Source: an uncultured Prevotellaceae bacterium
GTDB taxonomy: Bacteria > Bacteroidota > Bacteroidia > Bacteroidales > Bacteroidaceae
Length of the DNA stretch: 64,000 bases
Reading direction: 5' to 3'
NCBI GenBank assembly: GCA_947166345.1
Contig: CAMVDU010000009.1
Location: 1 to 64,000 of the forward strand
In this document: positions 18,525 to 27,522 of the stretch, piece after piece
Position numbering within the stretch: position 1 is the stretch's first letter
Layout: every line of letters begins with the position of its first letter
Position numbers and translations under genes: made by a program
Notes under the pieces: generated by a model
Told to the model about the DNA's origin: nothing
Database searches by the model: none
What the model saw: only the letters and a program-made list of their open reading frames with translations

Positions 18525-20948
18525 TTATTTCACTAACAACTTCTTCGACCGTTGACCTTCACGGATAATGAAGAGACCCTGAGGTAGGGCGTCAATGGTG
18601 TGGTATGGTGTCAATCGTCCGGCGGCATCGTAAATACGTGTTTCAGTACGATAGGACATATCGCTTTTCAAAGATTCGATGCCAGTAGTGTTGACTGCGT
18701 GTATAATCAATGTGTCGGCATAGGTGTTTGAGCCGCCCCTGTCCTTCATACTTAGGGCGAAGACGTAGTCGCCTTCCTGGTCGGCAATGCCCTTCACACC
18801 AAACGTCTTGTAGGTAGTGTCCGTGATGCGTGTCATACCCACAGGTACATTCAGTGCTTTCTTGGTTCCATCGGGTTTGAATGATGCCTTGATGCCGATG
18901 GTGCTTGCGTAGTAGACGGGTGCCACCACTTCAAACTCCTCGCCCATATTCACCGTATATTCGTGCTGTGTCAGGTGTGGCTTCTGTGCATCGGGCAGGT
19001 AATAACCTATATGTGGCGGCTGGTTGTAAGCTGTGTTCTGCCAGCAGATACCCATGCGATAGGTATGGTCGTGCATCAGTGTTGGTACACGGTAGTTGGT
19101 GGCTGTGTTTGTCGAATAGATAGCTATCTGGTCGCTGCCGTTGTGTAGTATCACCTCCTCGCGCCAGTCGCCCAAGATGTCGGCCTGCAGACAAGGCGTG
19201 TTTTTCGAACCATTGCATGTAGAGGCAGGACCTCCCTGACTGTAGAGGTCTTTTCCGTTGATATAGATGCGACTGGTGCCGTTGCCGTTCCATTTGTCTA
19301 TCTTGTTGCCGTCGAGCAGCTCGTCCTGCAGGTCACCATCCCAGAAGATGCGGAAGTTGCTGGAGCCATGATTGCTTGATACGACATTGCCTGTGATGGC
19401 ACTACGGGCGCTGCCGTCGTTGCTCGACCAGAACAGTGAGCCACGCACGTTGGTATCAAACTGTCCGGCAATGCCGCGACCGTTGTCTGCGCTGCCAGTA
19501 GCGCTGAAGAGTATCTCGCCTGTGGCTGCATCGTGAAGGTCCCAGCCGTAGCCGCCACCCTCATGAATCTGGAATACCTCCAGTCCGGGACGGTCAGGAC
19601 AGTGGTCGGCCAGGTGGATAGCATCACCATGACCAAAGCCTGTGCCAAATAGGACCCTGCCATTGTCGTCGCAGGTTGCCGAGCCCCACACAATCTCATC
19701 GCGTCCGTCGCCATCGACGTCGGCTATACTCATATTGTGGTTACCATTCTGATACATCGTGCCGCTACCGCTGCCGCTGGTGGGCTTCATGTTCGAGTAG
19801 GTCTTGGTAGTTCCATTACCAGCAGCGTTGTAGGTGGTCACCGTGTAGCTGCTACCGTTCTTGTTACTACTCAGCCAGCGCTGGTGCAGCTGCTTTCCAT
19901 CGAAGTCGACAGCCCAGATGAAGGCATAGTCGTAGTAACCTCGGCAGAAGATGCCGCTTGGGTTGGCATCAGGACCGTCCAGGTAGGCAACGGCAGCCAG
20001 ATAGCGTTCACCGCGGTTGCCGTAGGAAGCCTTGTCGTTCTTACCACCCACACCCCAGTTTACCGAGCCGTCGGCAGCTCCGCCGTAGGTCATGTTGCGG
20101 TTGGGGTTGTAGAATACGGTGTGGATGGCTTTGCCCGTTAGTCCGTTGAACACGGTGAGCCATTCCTGCCCGCCAGTGATGCGACCGTCGGAGTTGCGGT
20201 AGATGGCTGTGCCGCTGACGTTCTTGATGCTGGTCTCTGTAGCGGCTACGTTGACATATTGTCCCAAGCCGTCTTTCGAGCCGGGACCTGTCTTACACAT
20301 CATTTCAGCCCGTCCGTCACCGTCAAAGTCATACACCATGAACTGTGTGTAGTGTGCTCCAGAACGGATGTTGGGTCCCAGGTCCACACGCCAGAGGAAG
20401 GTGCCGTCCAGACGGTAACAGTCTATGATGGTGTTGTCGGTGATACCGCCCTGTGAGTTGTCTTTGGCATTGGAGGGATACCACTTCACAAAAATCTCAT
20501 ATTGTCCGTCGCCATCGACGTCGCCTACTGAACAGTCGTTAGGCTCGTAGGTGCCGCCTTGTTCGCCTGTGGCAGGCCGTTGTAGGTTCAGTACTTTGTA
20601 GGTATTACCCCAGGCTGTGACAGCCGCTGTGGTATCTACGGGCTCACCGTTCACCTTCGTCACCACCTGATAGGTAGAGTTGGCTTTGCCGCTGGCATCC
20701 GTATGACAGGTTGCATAGAGGTCAGACTTGATCCTGGTGCCGTTGCGCAGCAGGTCAAAGGTCGTTGTGTTCTCATCGTCGGTGCCCAAGAAGCGCCAGC
20801 TGATGAAGTTGCCCGTGCCGCTTGCTGCGGTGAGGGCCACCACGCCGCGGTCCAATTGTTCCATCTGACTGACAGGCGTTGTCTGAGCTGTGCCCGTGAT
20901 GCTCATTGTTGTCAGCATCATCAAGGCGAAAGTCTTTAGTTTATTCAT
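18525..20948 (-). CDS. Rhamnogalacturonan lyase, PL11 family
   Basis: The 807-aa secreted lyase has a signal peptide (MNKLKTFALMMLTTMSITGTAQ) and the PL11 eight-bladed propeller (about 30-640) with calcium-binding loops of the type DVDGDGQYEI, DFDGDGRAEM and DVDGDGRDEI, and the ILGDWREEVIL and GICWQNTAYNQPPH segments. PL11 enzymes cleave the rhamnogalacturonan I backbone by beta-elimination. After residue 645 comes a small beta domain, then a C-terminal tail (TGIESL ... GLFIIREGQRSKKLLVK) like type IX secretion sorting tails. It is divergently transcribed from the 21147 gene. Confidence 0.93.
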   Translation of the reverse strand: MNKLKTFALMMLTTMSITGTAQTTPVSQMEQLDRGVVALTAASGTGNFISWRFLGTDDENTTTFDLLRNGTRIKSDLYATCHTDASGKANSTYQVVTKVNGEPVDTTAAVTAWGNTYKVLNLQRPATGEQGGTYEPNDCSVGDVDGDGQYEIFVKWYPSNAKDNSQGGITDNTIIDCYRLDGTFLWRVDLGPNIRSGAHYTQFMVYDFDGDGRAEMMCKTGPGSKDGLGQYVNVAATETSIKNVSGTAIYRNSDGRITGGQEWLTVFNGLTGKAIHTVFYNPNRNMTYGGAADGSVNWGVGGKNDKASYGNRGERYLAAVAYLDGPDANPSGIFCRGYYDYAFIWAVDFDGKQLHQRWLSSNKNGSSYTVTTYNAAGNGTTKTYSNMKPTSGSGSGTMYQNGNHNMSIADVDGDGRDEIVWGSATCDDNGRVLFGTGFGHGDAIHLADHCPDRPGLEVFQIHEGGGYGWDLHDAATGEILFSATGSADNGRGIAGQFDTNVRGSLFWSSNDGSARSAITGNVVSSNHGSSNFRIFWDGDLQDELLDGNKIDKWNGNGTSRIYINGKDLYSQGGPASTCNGSKNTPCLQADILGDWREEVILHNGSDQIAIYSTNTATNYRVPTLMHDHTYRMGICWQNTAYNQPPHIGYYLPDAQKPHLTQHEYTVNMGEEFEVVAPVYYASTIGIKASFKPDGTKKALNVPVGMTRITDTTYKTFGVKGIADQEGDYVFALSMKDRGGSNTYADTLIIHAVNTTGIESLKSDMSYRTETRIYDAAGRLTPYHTIDALPQGLFIIREGQRSKKLLVK

Positions 20949-20986
20949 ATTCGGTAGTTAGTATTTGATGTTTCGCTTTTTGCGTG

Positions 20987-20994
20987 CAAAGTTA
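20987..20994 (-). promoter_or_regulatory. -7 box for the first PL11 gene
   Basis: TAACTTTG on the minus strand lies about 39 bp before the ATG. No clear -33 box is seen. Confidence 0.55.
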
Positions 20995-21079
20995 CTCCTT
21001 TTTCCTGAATTTAAATGTTTTATTATGTTAAATGCTGTAATATTGACATTTATTTTATAGTGTATATCGATTTTTTTTG

Positions 21080-21087
21080 TACCTTTG
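21080..21087 (+). promoter_or_regulatory. -7 box for the 21147 gene
   Basis: TACCTTTG precedes a leader of about 55 nt. No -33 TTG is seen at normal distance. Confidence 0.6.
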
Positions 21088-21146
21088 CACCGCATTGAAG
21101 GCAGATTATCGTGCTCTGAAACTATATTAACTAACATTATATATTT

Positions 21147-22859
21147 ATGAAAAAAATTTTTACGCTTGCTTTTATGGCATTCTTTTGCAGCCTTGGCATG
21201 ATGGCTCAGGTTGTGTTGGGCGACATCAAGTTCAGCCTTGGTGAAGGAAAGAAGATCAATCCTGCTAATGGTAAGATCGTCATCACTTTCCCCAATGTGA
21301 GTGGTGTGGAAGATCCTACTACCACCACTTTCATGATTGATGGTAGTTTTACGACTGATGAGGTGGAGCCTTCAAAGTTTGACAAAATTGAGGGAACATT
21401 TGCAGAAGGTATTACTCTCGAACTTTCTGAGTTTGAGTTGCAGCCTTCTACCGCCTATGCCCTGAACATCACCTCTGTCATGGTGGATGGTACCGAACTG
21501 GCTGCCGATACTACCTATGTGCTGAACTTCAAGACCCGTGGTGCTGAGCGTAAATTGTCGTGGGCTTTTCAGACTGATGAGGCTACAGAAGCAATCATAA
21601 CAGAACTTATAGGCACTGGTGAAAACGACTATTGGAAATACGTTACTAAAGGGCCTCGTATTCAATCAAAGGTGAAGTTTGTTGATCAAGAAGTTACAAT
21701 TGATGGAAAAACAGTATTTCCTTTCTTGGAAGATCTATCTATCACAACTGCTTCTTCAGATTGTATGCTGTTAGGTGGATCTGCAAGTTCCTCTTACAAT
21801 CGTCTTCATTTGGCAAAGAAAGGTAATAAGGTCGTTATTCCTGACTGCTGCGTTGGAGACGTAATTGATATAAAGTTTGGCTATGTTGATACAAAATCAG
21901 AGTATTCTCTTCAAATTCCTGGCACTATTAGCGAATCTGCTACAAATGAAGCAAAAGACTCTGTACCGTCTCCAAAGTCACCTGCAGTATACCGCTTCGA
22001 GTCTCAAATTGATGGTGATTTGACTGTTTATGTAAATAACTCCGTCGTGTTATCGATTAATATAACACCTGGTCAGCCGAAGGTTCCTCGCAATTATTCC
22101 GTCGAAGCTCAATATAAAGCCGAAGGAAGTGAGGCAGTTACACTGAAGACACTTGTTGAAAAGATGGAGGGAACAACCGGTTCTATTGTTGAAACTAACC
22201 ATCCTTATTGGGTAGCTGACAATGAAGGTAATGCTTATACCTATGGAACACCTGGTTCACCAATGAAAGTGAGATTTAATTTGAGTTATTCTGAAGAGTT
22301 GACTGATACAGTCTTTGCTGTCAATTACAAAAAGACCGACTATGAGGGTGTTGTTTACCTTTCTGAGGGTGAGGATATCGAAGGTTCTATCCTCTGCACA
22401 AGCCCGAATGCCGCTGTCCGTTCTTCAATGGGTAAGGCCGCTTATGTGATGGAAGACACCAAGCTCGTGACCTTGCAGCCTGGCACTTATAAGATTCGTG
22501 CCATCCTCTTCGATGCAGGTAAGACCCCTGGCTATGTCTGCGTATTTAGTAAGGGTGCTACCGAGAATGATGAGATTTCTCTCACTGCTAATGCTACCAA
22601 CTGGACGGAGGCTGAGTCTGATCTGCTGACTATCACTGAGGCTACAGATATTAAACTGCTGTCAGGTGGTAGTGATAATACCGGTTTGGATGTTGTCATG
22701 ATCTATAAATCTGACGATGCTCCCGAGGATCCTCAGGGTATTACTGAAGTGAATGCCGGTGCTCAGAAGATGGCTGCTCGCAAGTTGATGAAGGAGGGTA
22801 AGATCCTGATTCAGACCGAGGCAGGCACCGTGAACGTAGCTGGTCAGCTGGTGAAGTAA
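21147..22859 (+). CDS. Large secreted protein, unknown function
   Basis: The 570-aa protein has a signal peptide (MKKIFTLAFMAFFCSLGMMAQ), an Ig-like N-terminal module (about 22-132, ending ADTTYVLNFKT), a middle region (about 135-310) of different, more AT-rich composition, and a C-terminal jelly-roll-like part. The tail (GITEVN ... KLMKEGKILIQTEAGTVNVAGQLVK) resembles the tail of the 46408 protein and probably serves surface sorting. No catalytic signature is recognised. Position between PL11 and PL4 suggests a pectin-binding or accessory role, which is inference. Confidence 0.7.
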   Translation: MKKIFTLAFMAFFCSLGMMAQVVLGDIKFSLGEGKKINPANGKIVITFPNVSGVEDPTTTTFMIDGSFTTDEVEPSKFDKIEGTFAEGITLELSEFELQPSTAYALNITSVMVDGTELAADTTYVLNFKTRGAERKLSWAFQTDEATEAIITELIGTGENDYWKYVTKGPRIQSKVKFVDQEVTIDGKTVFPFLEDLSITTASSDCMLLGGSASSSYNRLHLAKKGNKVVIPDCCVGDVIDIKFGYVDTKSEYSLQIPGTISESATNEAKDSVPSPKSPAVYRFESQIDGDLTVYVNNSVVLSINITPGQPKVPRNYSVEAQYKAEGSEAVTLKTLVEKMEGTTGSIVETNHPYWVADNEGNAYTYGTPGSPMKVRFNLSYSEELTDTVFAVNYKKTDYEGVVYLSEGEDIEGSILCTSPNAAVRSSMGKAAYVMEDTKLVTLQPGTYKIRAILFDAGKTPGYVCVFSKGATENDEISLTANATNWTEAESDLLTITEATDIKLLSGGSDNTGLDVVMIYKSDDAPEDPQGITEVNAGAQKMAARKLMKEGKILIQTEAGTVNVAGQLVK

Positions 22860-22882
22860 TAAATCTTTCGTAATGTTAAAAT

Positions 22883-22926
22883 CGGTAAGTTTCGTCAGTC
22901 GTTGACGAGACTTACCGTTTTTTTTT
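22883..22926 (+). terminator. Terminator after the 21147 gene
   Basis: CGGTAAGT/ACTTACCG with inner TCGTCA/TGACGA forms a long stem followed by a T run. The PL4 promoter begins inside and directly after it. Confidence 0.85.
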
Positions 22927-22935
22927 GTACCTTTG
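22902..22935 (+). promoter_or_regulatory. Promoter for the PL4 gene
   Basis: The -7 box TACCTTTG (22928-22935) directly follows the T run of the previous terminator. A TTG at 22902-22904 lies 23 bp upstream, inside the hairpin. It places the PL4 start at ATG 23000 rather than at earlier in-frame codons. Confidence 0.65.
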
Positions 22936-22999
22936 CAACGGCTATTGTATGCGTATGCATAAAGCCATCAGTAACTGCCGAATAACTATAAATAACGAT

Positions 23000-24865
23000 A
23001 TGAAGCGAATTATCACTTTGGTTTGCACGCTTTTTGTAGCATTTGCTGCAATGGCTGAGGATGGCGATGTGACGATGACCGTCAATGGCATGACCACCAA
23101 GATGAGTGACGGTACTTTTAGCGTCAACATTAACAGTCAGGGTCGCATCAGTTCATTCCAACGCAAAGGTACTGAGTTTCTTGGCGGCAACACCATCTAC
23201 TTCGATTTTACCACCGCTAATGGTAATCAAGGTCTTAACCCTGCCAATCTCAAGGTTGTCAAGAACACAGCCGAGTATTGCGAGGTGCTCTATAGCGCTA
23301 CCGGAGGTAACACTATCTGGGAGCAGGGCTATATCATGCGTAAGGGTGCCCCGGGTATTTATACTTACGTGATAGCTACGGGAACCGCTACCTCCGCCAA
23401 TGAGCCTATCAAGGAGGCCCGCGTGTGCAGCCGACTCGATGGCTCAATGCTCAATGGCTATGTGGATTATCGTATGAATGGCAAGATACCTTCCAATAAC
23501 GAGATGGCTGTGGCTGAGAAAGAAGAGAATACCATTCAGGATGCCACCTACCGCTTGGCTGACGGCAGTATCTACACCAAGTACAACTGGGCCAATTACA
23601 TTGAGCGTGATACCCTGCACGGTCTTTATGGCTTGAGTAATAATTACTATGGTCTTTATAATATCCCTGTGTCTTACGAGTGGATCAATGGCGGTTGCGA
23701 CCGTCAGGAACTCACCGTTCATGCCACCAGCAAGTCGCCTATCAGCATCCAGATGTTGCAAGGCGAGCACTTCGGAGGTCAGGCAATGGTGCTTAACGAA
23801 GGTGAGAAGAAACTCTACGGACCTTTCCTGATCTTCCCCTGCTATAGCAAGAATCCTGTGGCTTCAGCCCGTATCCGTGCAGAAAAGGAGGCTGCCGAGT
23901 GGCCTTTCCAGTGGTTTGAGAACGACCTCTACCCACGTGAGCGTGGCACCGTGCGTGGTCATCTGAATATTACCACGGGTCAGCGCAACGATAGCGTGCG
24001 TATCATTTTAGCCCAAGAAAAAGGGAAGGATCCCATTACGATGATGCACGGTTACCAGTTCTGGACTTTGACCGATGAAAACGGTGATTTTGAACTGAAG
24101 AACGTCCGTCCGGACACTTATCACCTCTATGCCTATGCCAAGGCTGGTGATGTCACCGATATGCTGGAGCAGGACGATATCACTGTCTCTGCTGGTGATA
24201 ACGATCTTGGTACTATTACTTGGACACCGAAGAAATATACCCAGCTGTTGTGGATGATAGGTCATAACGACCGCCGTAGCAGCGAATTCCACTATAGTGA
24301 TGCCCTGCGTCAGTATGGTTTGTGGGACTCTATACCTGCTAATCTTACCTACACTATTGGTCAGAGCAACGAGCAGACCGACTGGTACTATGCCCAGACC
24401 AAGAATGGCACGTGGACCATCAAGTTCAACCTTGACAAGCGTCCTTCGTCAGGACGTGTCTATCTGACTGTCTCGGTGGCAGGCTGTGCAGGTACTGGCA
24501 ATACCATTACGGCAAAGGTCAACGGTACCCAGCGTGGTCAGTGGAAGCCAGGCTATAAGGATGCCAGCGTTTATCGTAGTGCAGTGAACAGCGGTCGCCA
24601 CTATCTCTATACCTGCGATTTCATTAATACTGGTCTGAAGGCAGGCGAGAATACAGTCGCCCTGACACTCTCGGGCTGTGGTAGCAAGGATGGTGTCATG
24701 TACGACTGTGTCAAGTTGGAGGCAGGCGAGCTTGTTACCAATGGTATTGCCCCTGTTAGCATCATGTCTGACAATGATAGCAAGCCTGTGAAGTATCTCT
24801 ACCAAGGACGTCTCGTCATTGAGAAAAACGGTAAGCGCTTCACATTAGAAGGTGTACAACTTTAA
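23000..24865 (+). CDS. Rhamnogalacturonan lyase, PL4-like
   Basis: The 621-aa secreted protein starts at ATG 23000, where a signal peptide (MKRIITLVCTLFVAFAAMAEDG) begins; the open frame runs further upstream but through the promoter. The layout is the three-domain PL4 type: a large beta-sandwich catalytic domain (about 20-320), a fibronectin/carboxypeptidase-regulatory-like domain (about 325-405, RGTVRGHLNI ... DTYHLYAYA) and a C-terminal jelly-roll carbohydrate-binding-like domain (about 410-590, with WMIGHNDRRSSEF and the NTVALTLSGCGSKDGVMYDCVKLE stretch). PL4 enzymes cleave rhamnogalacturonan I by beta-elimination. Confidence 0.85.
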   Translation: MKRIITLVCTLFVAFAAMAEDGDVTMTVNGMTTKMSDGTFSVNINSQGRISSFQRKGTEFLGGNTIYFDFTTANGNQGLNPANLKVVKNTAEYCEVLYSATGGNTIWEQGYIMRKGAPGIYTYVIATGTATSANEPIKEARVCSRLDGSMLNGYVDYRMNGKIPSNNEMAVAEKEENTIQDATYRLADGSIYTKYNWANYIERDTLHGLYGLSNNYYGLYNIPVSYEWINGGCDRQELTVHATSKSPISIQMLQGEHFGGQAMVLNEGEKKLYGPFLIFPCYSKNPVASARIRAEKEAAEWPFQWFENDLYPRERGTVRGHLNITTGQRNDSVRIILAQEKGKDPITMMHGYQFWTLTDENGDFELKNVRPDTYHLYAYAKAGDVTDMLEQDDITVSAGDNDLGTITWTPKKYTQLLWMIGHNDRRSSEFHYSDALRQYGLWDSIPANLTYTIGQSNEQTDWYYAQTKNGTWTIKFNLDKRPSSGRVYLTVSVAGCAGTGNTITAKVNGTQRGQWKPGYKDASVYRSAVNSGRHYLYTCDFINTGLKAGENTVALTLSGCGSKDGVMYDCVKLEAGELVTNGIAPVSIMSDNDSKPVKYLYQGRLVIEKNGKRFTLEGVQL

Positions 24866-24869
24866 TTCG

Positions 24870-24906
24870 GTCAGAAGGCTCTTGATGGGCCTTCTGACTG
24901 TCTTTT
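24870..24906 (+). terminator. Terminator after the PL4 gene
   Basis: GTCAGAAGGC (24870-24879) pairs with GGCCTTCTGAC (to 24898), followed by TGTCTTTT. The T run is interrupted, so strength is uncertain. Confidence 0.65.
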
Positions 24907-24940
24907 ACGTATAAAAAGTCCTGTTTTGAACGCAAAGTCC
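24905..24940 (+). promoter_or_regulatory. Putative AraC-type operator, site 1 (GH115 promoter)
   Basis: Two 17-bp direct repeats (24905-24921 and 24924-24940, start-to-start 19 bp) end in AAAGTCC. The second copy TTTTGAACGCAAAGTCC is nearly identical to that at 37902-37918. Its end lies 66 bp before the -7 box at 25007. The 14-bp box ATTCAGCACCACCT follows at 24945. Confidence 0.65.
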
Positions 24941-24982
24941 TATGATTCAGCACCACCTGTCCTGATAAATGAATACCTTGTT

Positions 24983-25014
24983 TTTGACACATTCACAAAT
25001 AATATGTACCTTTG
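24983..25014 (+). promoter_or_regulatory. Promoter for the GH115-esterase unit
   Basis: A TTTG -33 box (24983-24986) and a TACCTTTG -7 box (25007-25014) are spaced 20 bp apart, with a leader of about 35 nt. Confidence 0.8.
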
Positions 25015-25053
25015 CAACACCCTAAAAACAACGACTAAAAACAATCAAAAACA

Positions 25054-27498
25054 ATGAGGATATTATTGGTTTCAGTTCTCTTGGCTGTATGCAGTCGTCT
25101 GGCTGCTGCTGATGTGGTGTGGTTTGATGGACAGCATCCCGTCAGTTACCAGGTGGTGGGCAAGGTGGACCCTGTGGTGAAGATTGCCCTCGAGATGTTC
25201 TGTGGCGATATGCAGAAGGTTACGGGCATGAAACCCATGGCATCGAAAGCGGCTACCATCCGCATCGTGCAGGGCAAGGGTACGGACGATGGTTTCCGCC
25301 TGAGCGTGAAGAACGGTCAGATAGTCGTTGAGGGCCATAATGCCCGTGGTACGGCCTATGGTCTGTTGGAACTGTCGCGTATGGCTGGCGTCTCGCCTTG
25401 GGTGTGGTGGGGCGATGTGGTTCCTGAAAAGCGTGTGCGTCTTGTTTTTGACGAGACGATACAGATTGAACATACTCCTTCTGTGGCCTATCGTGGCATC
25501 TTCATCAACGATGAGGACTGGAGCCTGCGCAACTGGGCGTGGAAACATTATGAGTCCACCAGTCAGTTCGGTGCTATGGGCCCTAAGACCTACAAGGCCA
25601 TCTTCCAGTTGATGCTCCGTTTGCGTGCTAATGCTATTTGGCCTGCTATGCATACGGGCACGCCAGGGTTCTTCACTATTCCTGGCAACAAAGAGATGGC
25701 CGACTCGTGTGGTATTATCATCGGTACCTCGCACTGCGAACCCCTGCTGCGCAACAACGTAGCCGAGTGGGATCACGCTCAGCGTGGTCCGTACAACTAT
25801 ATCACCAACCGTGAGCAGGTGCAACAGTACTGGATAGAGCGCCTGCAACAGGTGAAAGGCTCTGAGGAGTTTTTTACTATTGGCATGCGTGGCATCCACG
25901 ACGGTTCGATGGAGGGCGTGAAGACGAAGCAGGAAAAGTTGGAAGGCCTGCAGCAGGTCATTGACGACCAGCGTGAACTGATTAGCAAGTATTATCATAA
26001 AAAGGTGGAGCAGGTGCCCCAGGTCTTTATTCCTTATAAGGAGGTGCTCGAGGTTCTGGAGAGTGGTCTTCAGGTGCCTGATGATGTCACGCTGATGTGG
26101 TGTGACGACAACTATGGCTATATGACACGCCTCTCTGATGAAGAACAGCAGAAACGCCAGGGTGGGGGAGGCGTCTATTATCACCTCTCGTACTGGGGAC
26201 GTCCGCACGACTATATATGGCTCACCACCACCCAGCCAGGACTCATCTATAACGAGATGCGTGCTGCCTACGACCATAACTGCCGTAAGCTGTGGATTGT
26301 CAATGTGCACGACCCGAAGGTGGCTGCGTATGATTTGGAGCTGTTCTTGGATATGGCGTGGGATATCGACGGGGTGACCCCATCGACACTCGAACAGCAC
26401 TTGAAGCGCTGGCTCTGTACGCAGTTTGGCGATGAGGCTGGCAAGAAACTGTTTCCTGCCATGAAGGAGTTCTACCGTCTGTGTGGCATCCGCAAGCCCG
26501 AGTTTATGGGCTGGACACAGGTGGAGCTGGCCGACCGTAAAGCCTATCCGCGAGGACGCTCGCAGGTTGTTGATACCGAGTTCTCGCTTAAAGAGTTTGG
26601 TAATGAGCTGGAACGTTATCTCTCCGACTACGAACAGATATGTCAGGAGGTGCAGGAGGCAGAGAAACTGATACGTCCTGACCTGAAAGATGCCTACTTC
26701 GCTGCCGTCAAGTATCCTGTGTTGGGTGCCCGTGCTATGGCTGTGAAGATGCTGGAGGCTCAGAAGGCACGTTCCAAGTACCAGGGTCAGACAGATCAGG
26801 AGATGGAGGGGCGTGAGGACTATATGCTCCAGGCATCTGCCAGGGCGATGTCTGCCTATCGTGACATTCAGCGGCTCACCGCTTATTATAACGACTCGTT
26901 GGCTGGTGGTAAGTGGAAGGGCATTATGAACATGATGCCACGCGACCTGCCAGTGTTTAATCCACCGATAGTGCCTTATTTGCCAGAGGAGAGGGCCTCG
27001 GTGGCTTCGATGGCTTCGACGCCCTCGGTGGCTTCGAAGGCCTCGATGCCCTCGAAGGATTTCATCAGCAGGAATGCTTGCCATTATCAATCTGCCACCG
27101 AGGGTTGCGTACCTATCCAAATGCTGGGCCACTCGATGAATGCCGTTAGCATCCCTAAGGGTTGTGAAGTGGTCTATGAATTTGAGAGTCCGCAAGAGGG
27201 AGAAGCTGTGCTCTATACAGCCATGATACCTACCCAGCCCAACGACAAGGGCGACCTGCGTTATCAGGTGACTGTTGATGACCAAGAGCCTGTTGTCATC
27301 TCGCTGAAAGAGAAATATCGTTCTGAGTTCTGGAAGACGAGTGTGTTGCGAGGTCAGGCGTTGAAGAAGACTCCTGTGAAGATAGGTAAGGGCAAACATA
27401 TGCTAAAGATAAAGGCTCTCGATGACCACATCATCTTTGACCAGTGGATGTTTGACTTCAAGAAAGGCCGCAGTTTCTACATGATTCCTGCGAGATAA
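25054..27498 (+). CDS. Glycoside hydrolase family 115 (alpha-glucuronidase-like)
   Basis: The 814-aa exported enzyme has a signal peptide (MRILLVSVLLAVCSRLAAAD), a GH20-like alpha/beta N-terminal module (about 20-145), the GH115 barrel with the conserved segments YRGIFINDEDW, LRANAIWPAMH, MRGIHDGSME and WVVN-like IVNVHDPK, and a C-terminal helical and beta part. GH115 enzymes release (4-O-methyl)glucuronic acid from xylan or related glycans; in a pectin locus the substrate may be a glucuronate side chain. A Ser/Ala/Pro-rich linker coded by a short tandem repeat sits at about 648-668. The downstream esterase follows after 24 bp. Confidence 0.92.
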   Translation: MRILLVSVLLAVCSRLAAADVVWFDGQHPVSYQVVGKVDPVVKIALEMFCGDMQKVTGMKPMASKAATIRIVQGKGTDDGFRLSVKNGQIVVEGHNARGTAYGLLELSRMAGVSPWVWWGDVVPEKRVRLVFDETIQIEHTPSVAYRGIFINDEDWSLRNWAWKHYESTSQFGAMGPKTYKAIFQLMLRLRANAIWPAMHTGTPGFFTIPGNKEMADSCGIIIGTSHCEPLLRNNVAEWDHAQRGPYNYITNREQVQQYWIERLQQVKGSEEFFTIGMRGIHDGSMEGVKTKQEKLEGLQQVIDDQRELISKYYHKKVEQVPQVFIPYKEVLEVLESGLQVPDDVTLMWCDDNYGYMTRLSDEEQQKRQGGGGVYYHLSYWGRPHDYIWLTTTQPGLIYNEMRAAYDHNCRKLWIVNVHDPKVAAYDLELFLDMAWDIDGVTPSTLEQHLKRWLCTQFGDEAGKKLFPAMKEFYRLCGIRKPEFMGWTQVELADRKAYPRGRSQVVDTEFSLKEFGNELERYLSDYEQICQEVQEAEKLIRPDLKDAYFAAVKYPVLGARAMAVKMLEAQKARSKYQGQTDQEMEGREDYMLQASARAMSAYRDIQRLTAYYNDSLAGGKWKGIMNMMPRDLPVFNPPIVPYLPEERASVASMASTPSVASKASMPSKDFISRNACHYQSATEGCVPIQMLGHSMNAVSIPKGCEVVYEFESPQEGEAVLYTAMIPTQPNDKGDLRYQVTVDDQEPVVISLKEKYRSEFWKTSVLRGQALKKTPVKIGKGKHMLKIKALDDHIIFDQWMFDFKKGRSFYMIPAR
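26994..27058 (+). repeat. Coding tandem repeat in GH115
   Basis: Degenerate GCCTCGGTGGCTTCGA-type units encode SVASMASTPSVASKASMPSK, a flexible linker before the C-terminal domain. Copy-number change in multiples of three bases would be tolerated. Confidence 0.7.
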
Positions 27499-27522
27499 TG
27501 GTTTAACAAAGATATCTAGAAG

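Noticed and set aside
22925..22999. Longer start for the PL4 gene
   Set aside because: The extension runs through the -7 box and terminator T run and destroys the signal peptide; ATG 23000 fits better.
25072..27399. 775-aa open frame on the minus strand across the GH115 gene
   Set aside because: It lies wholly within GH115, has no recognisable domain and no promoter, and its Leu/His/Arg-rich sequence is what the complement of that gene's codon use gives.
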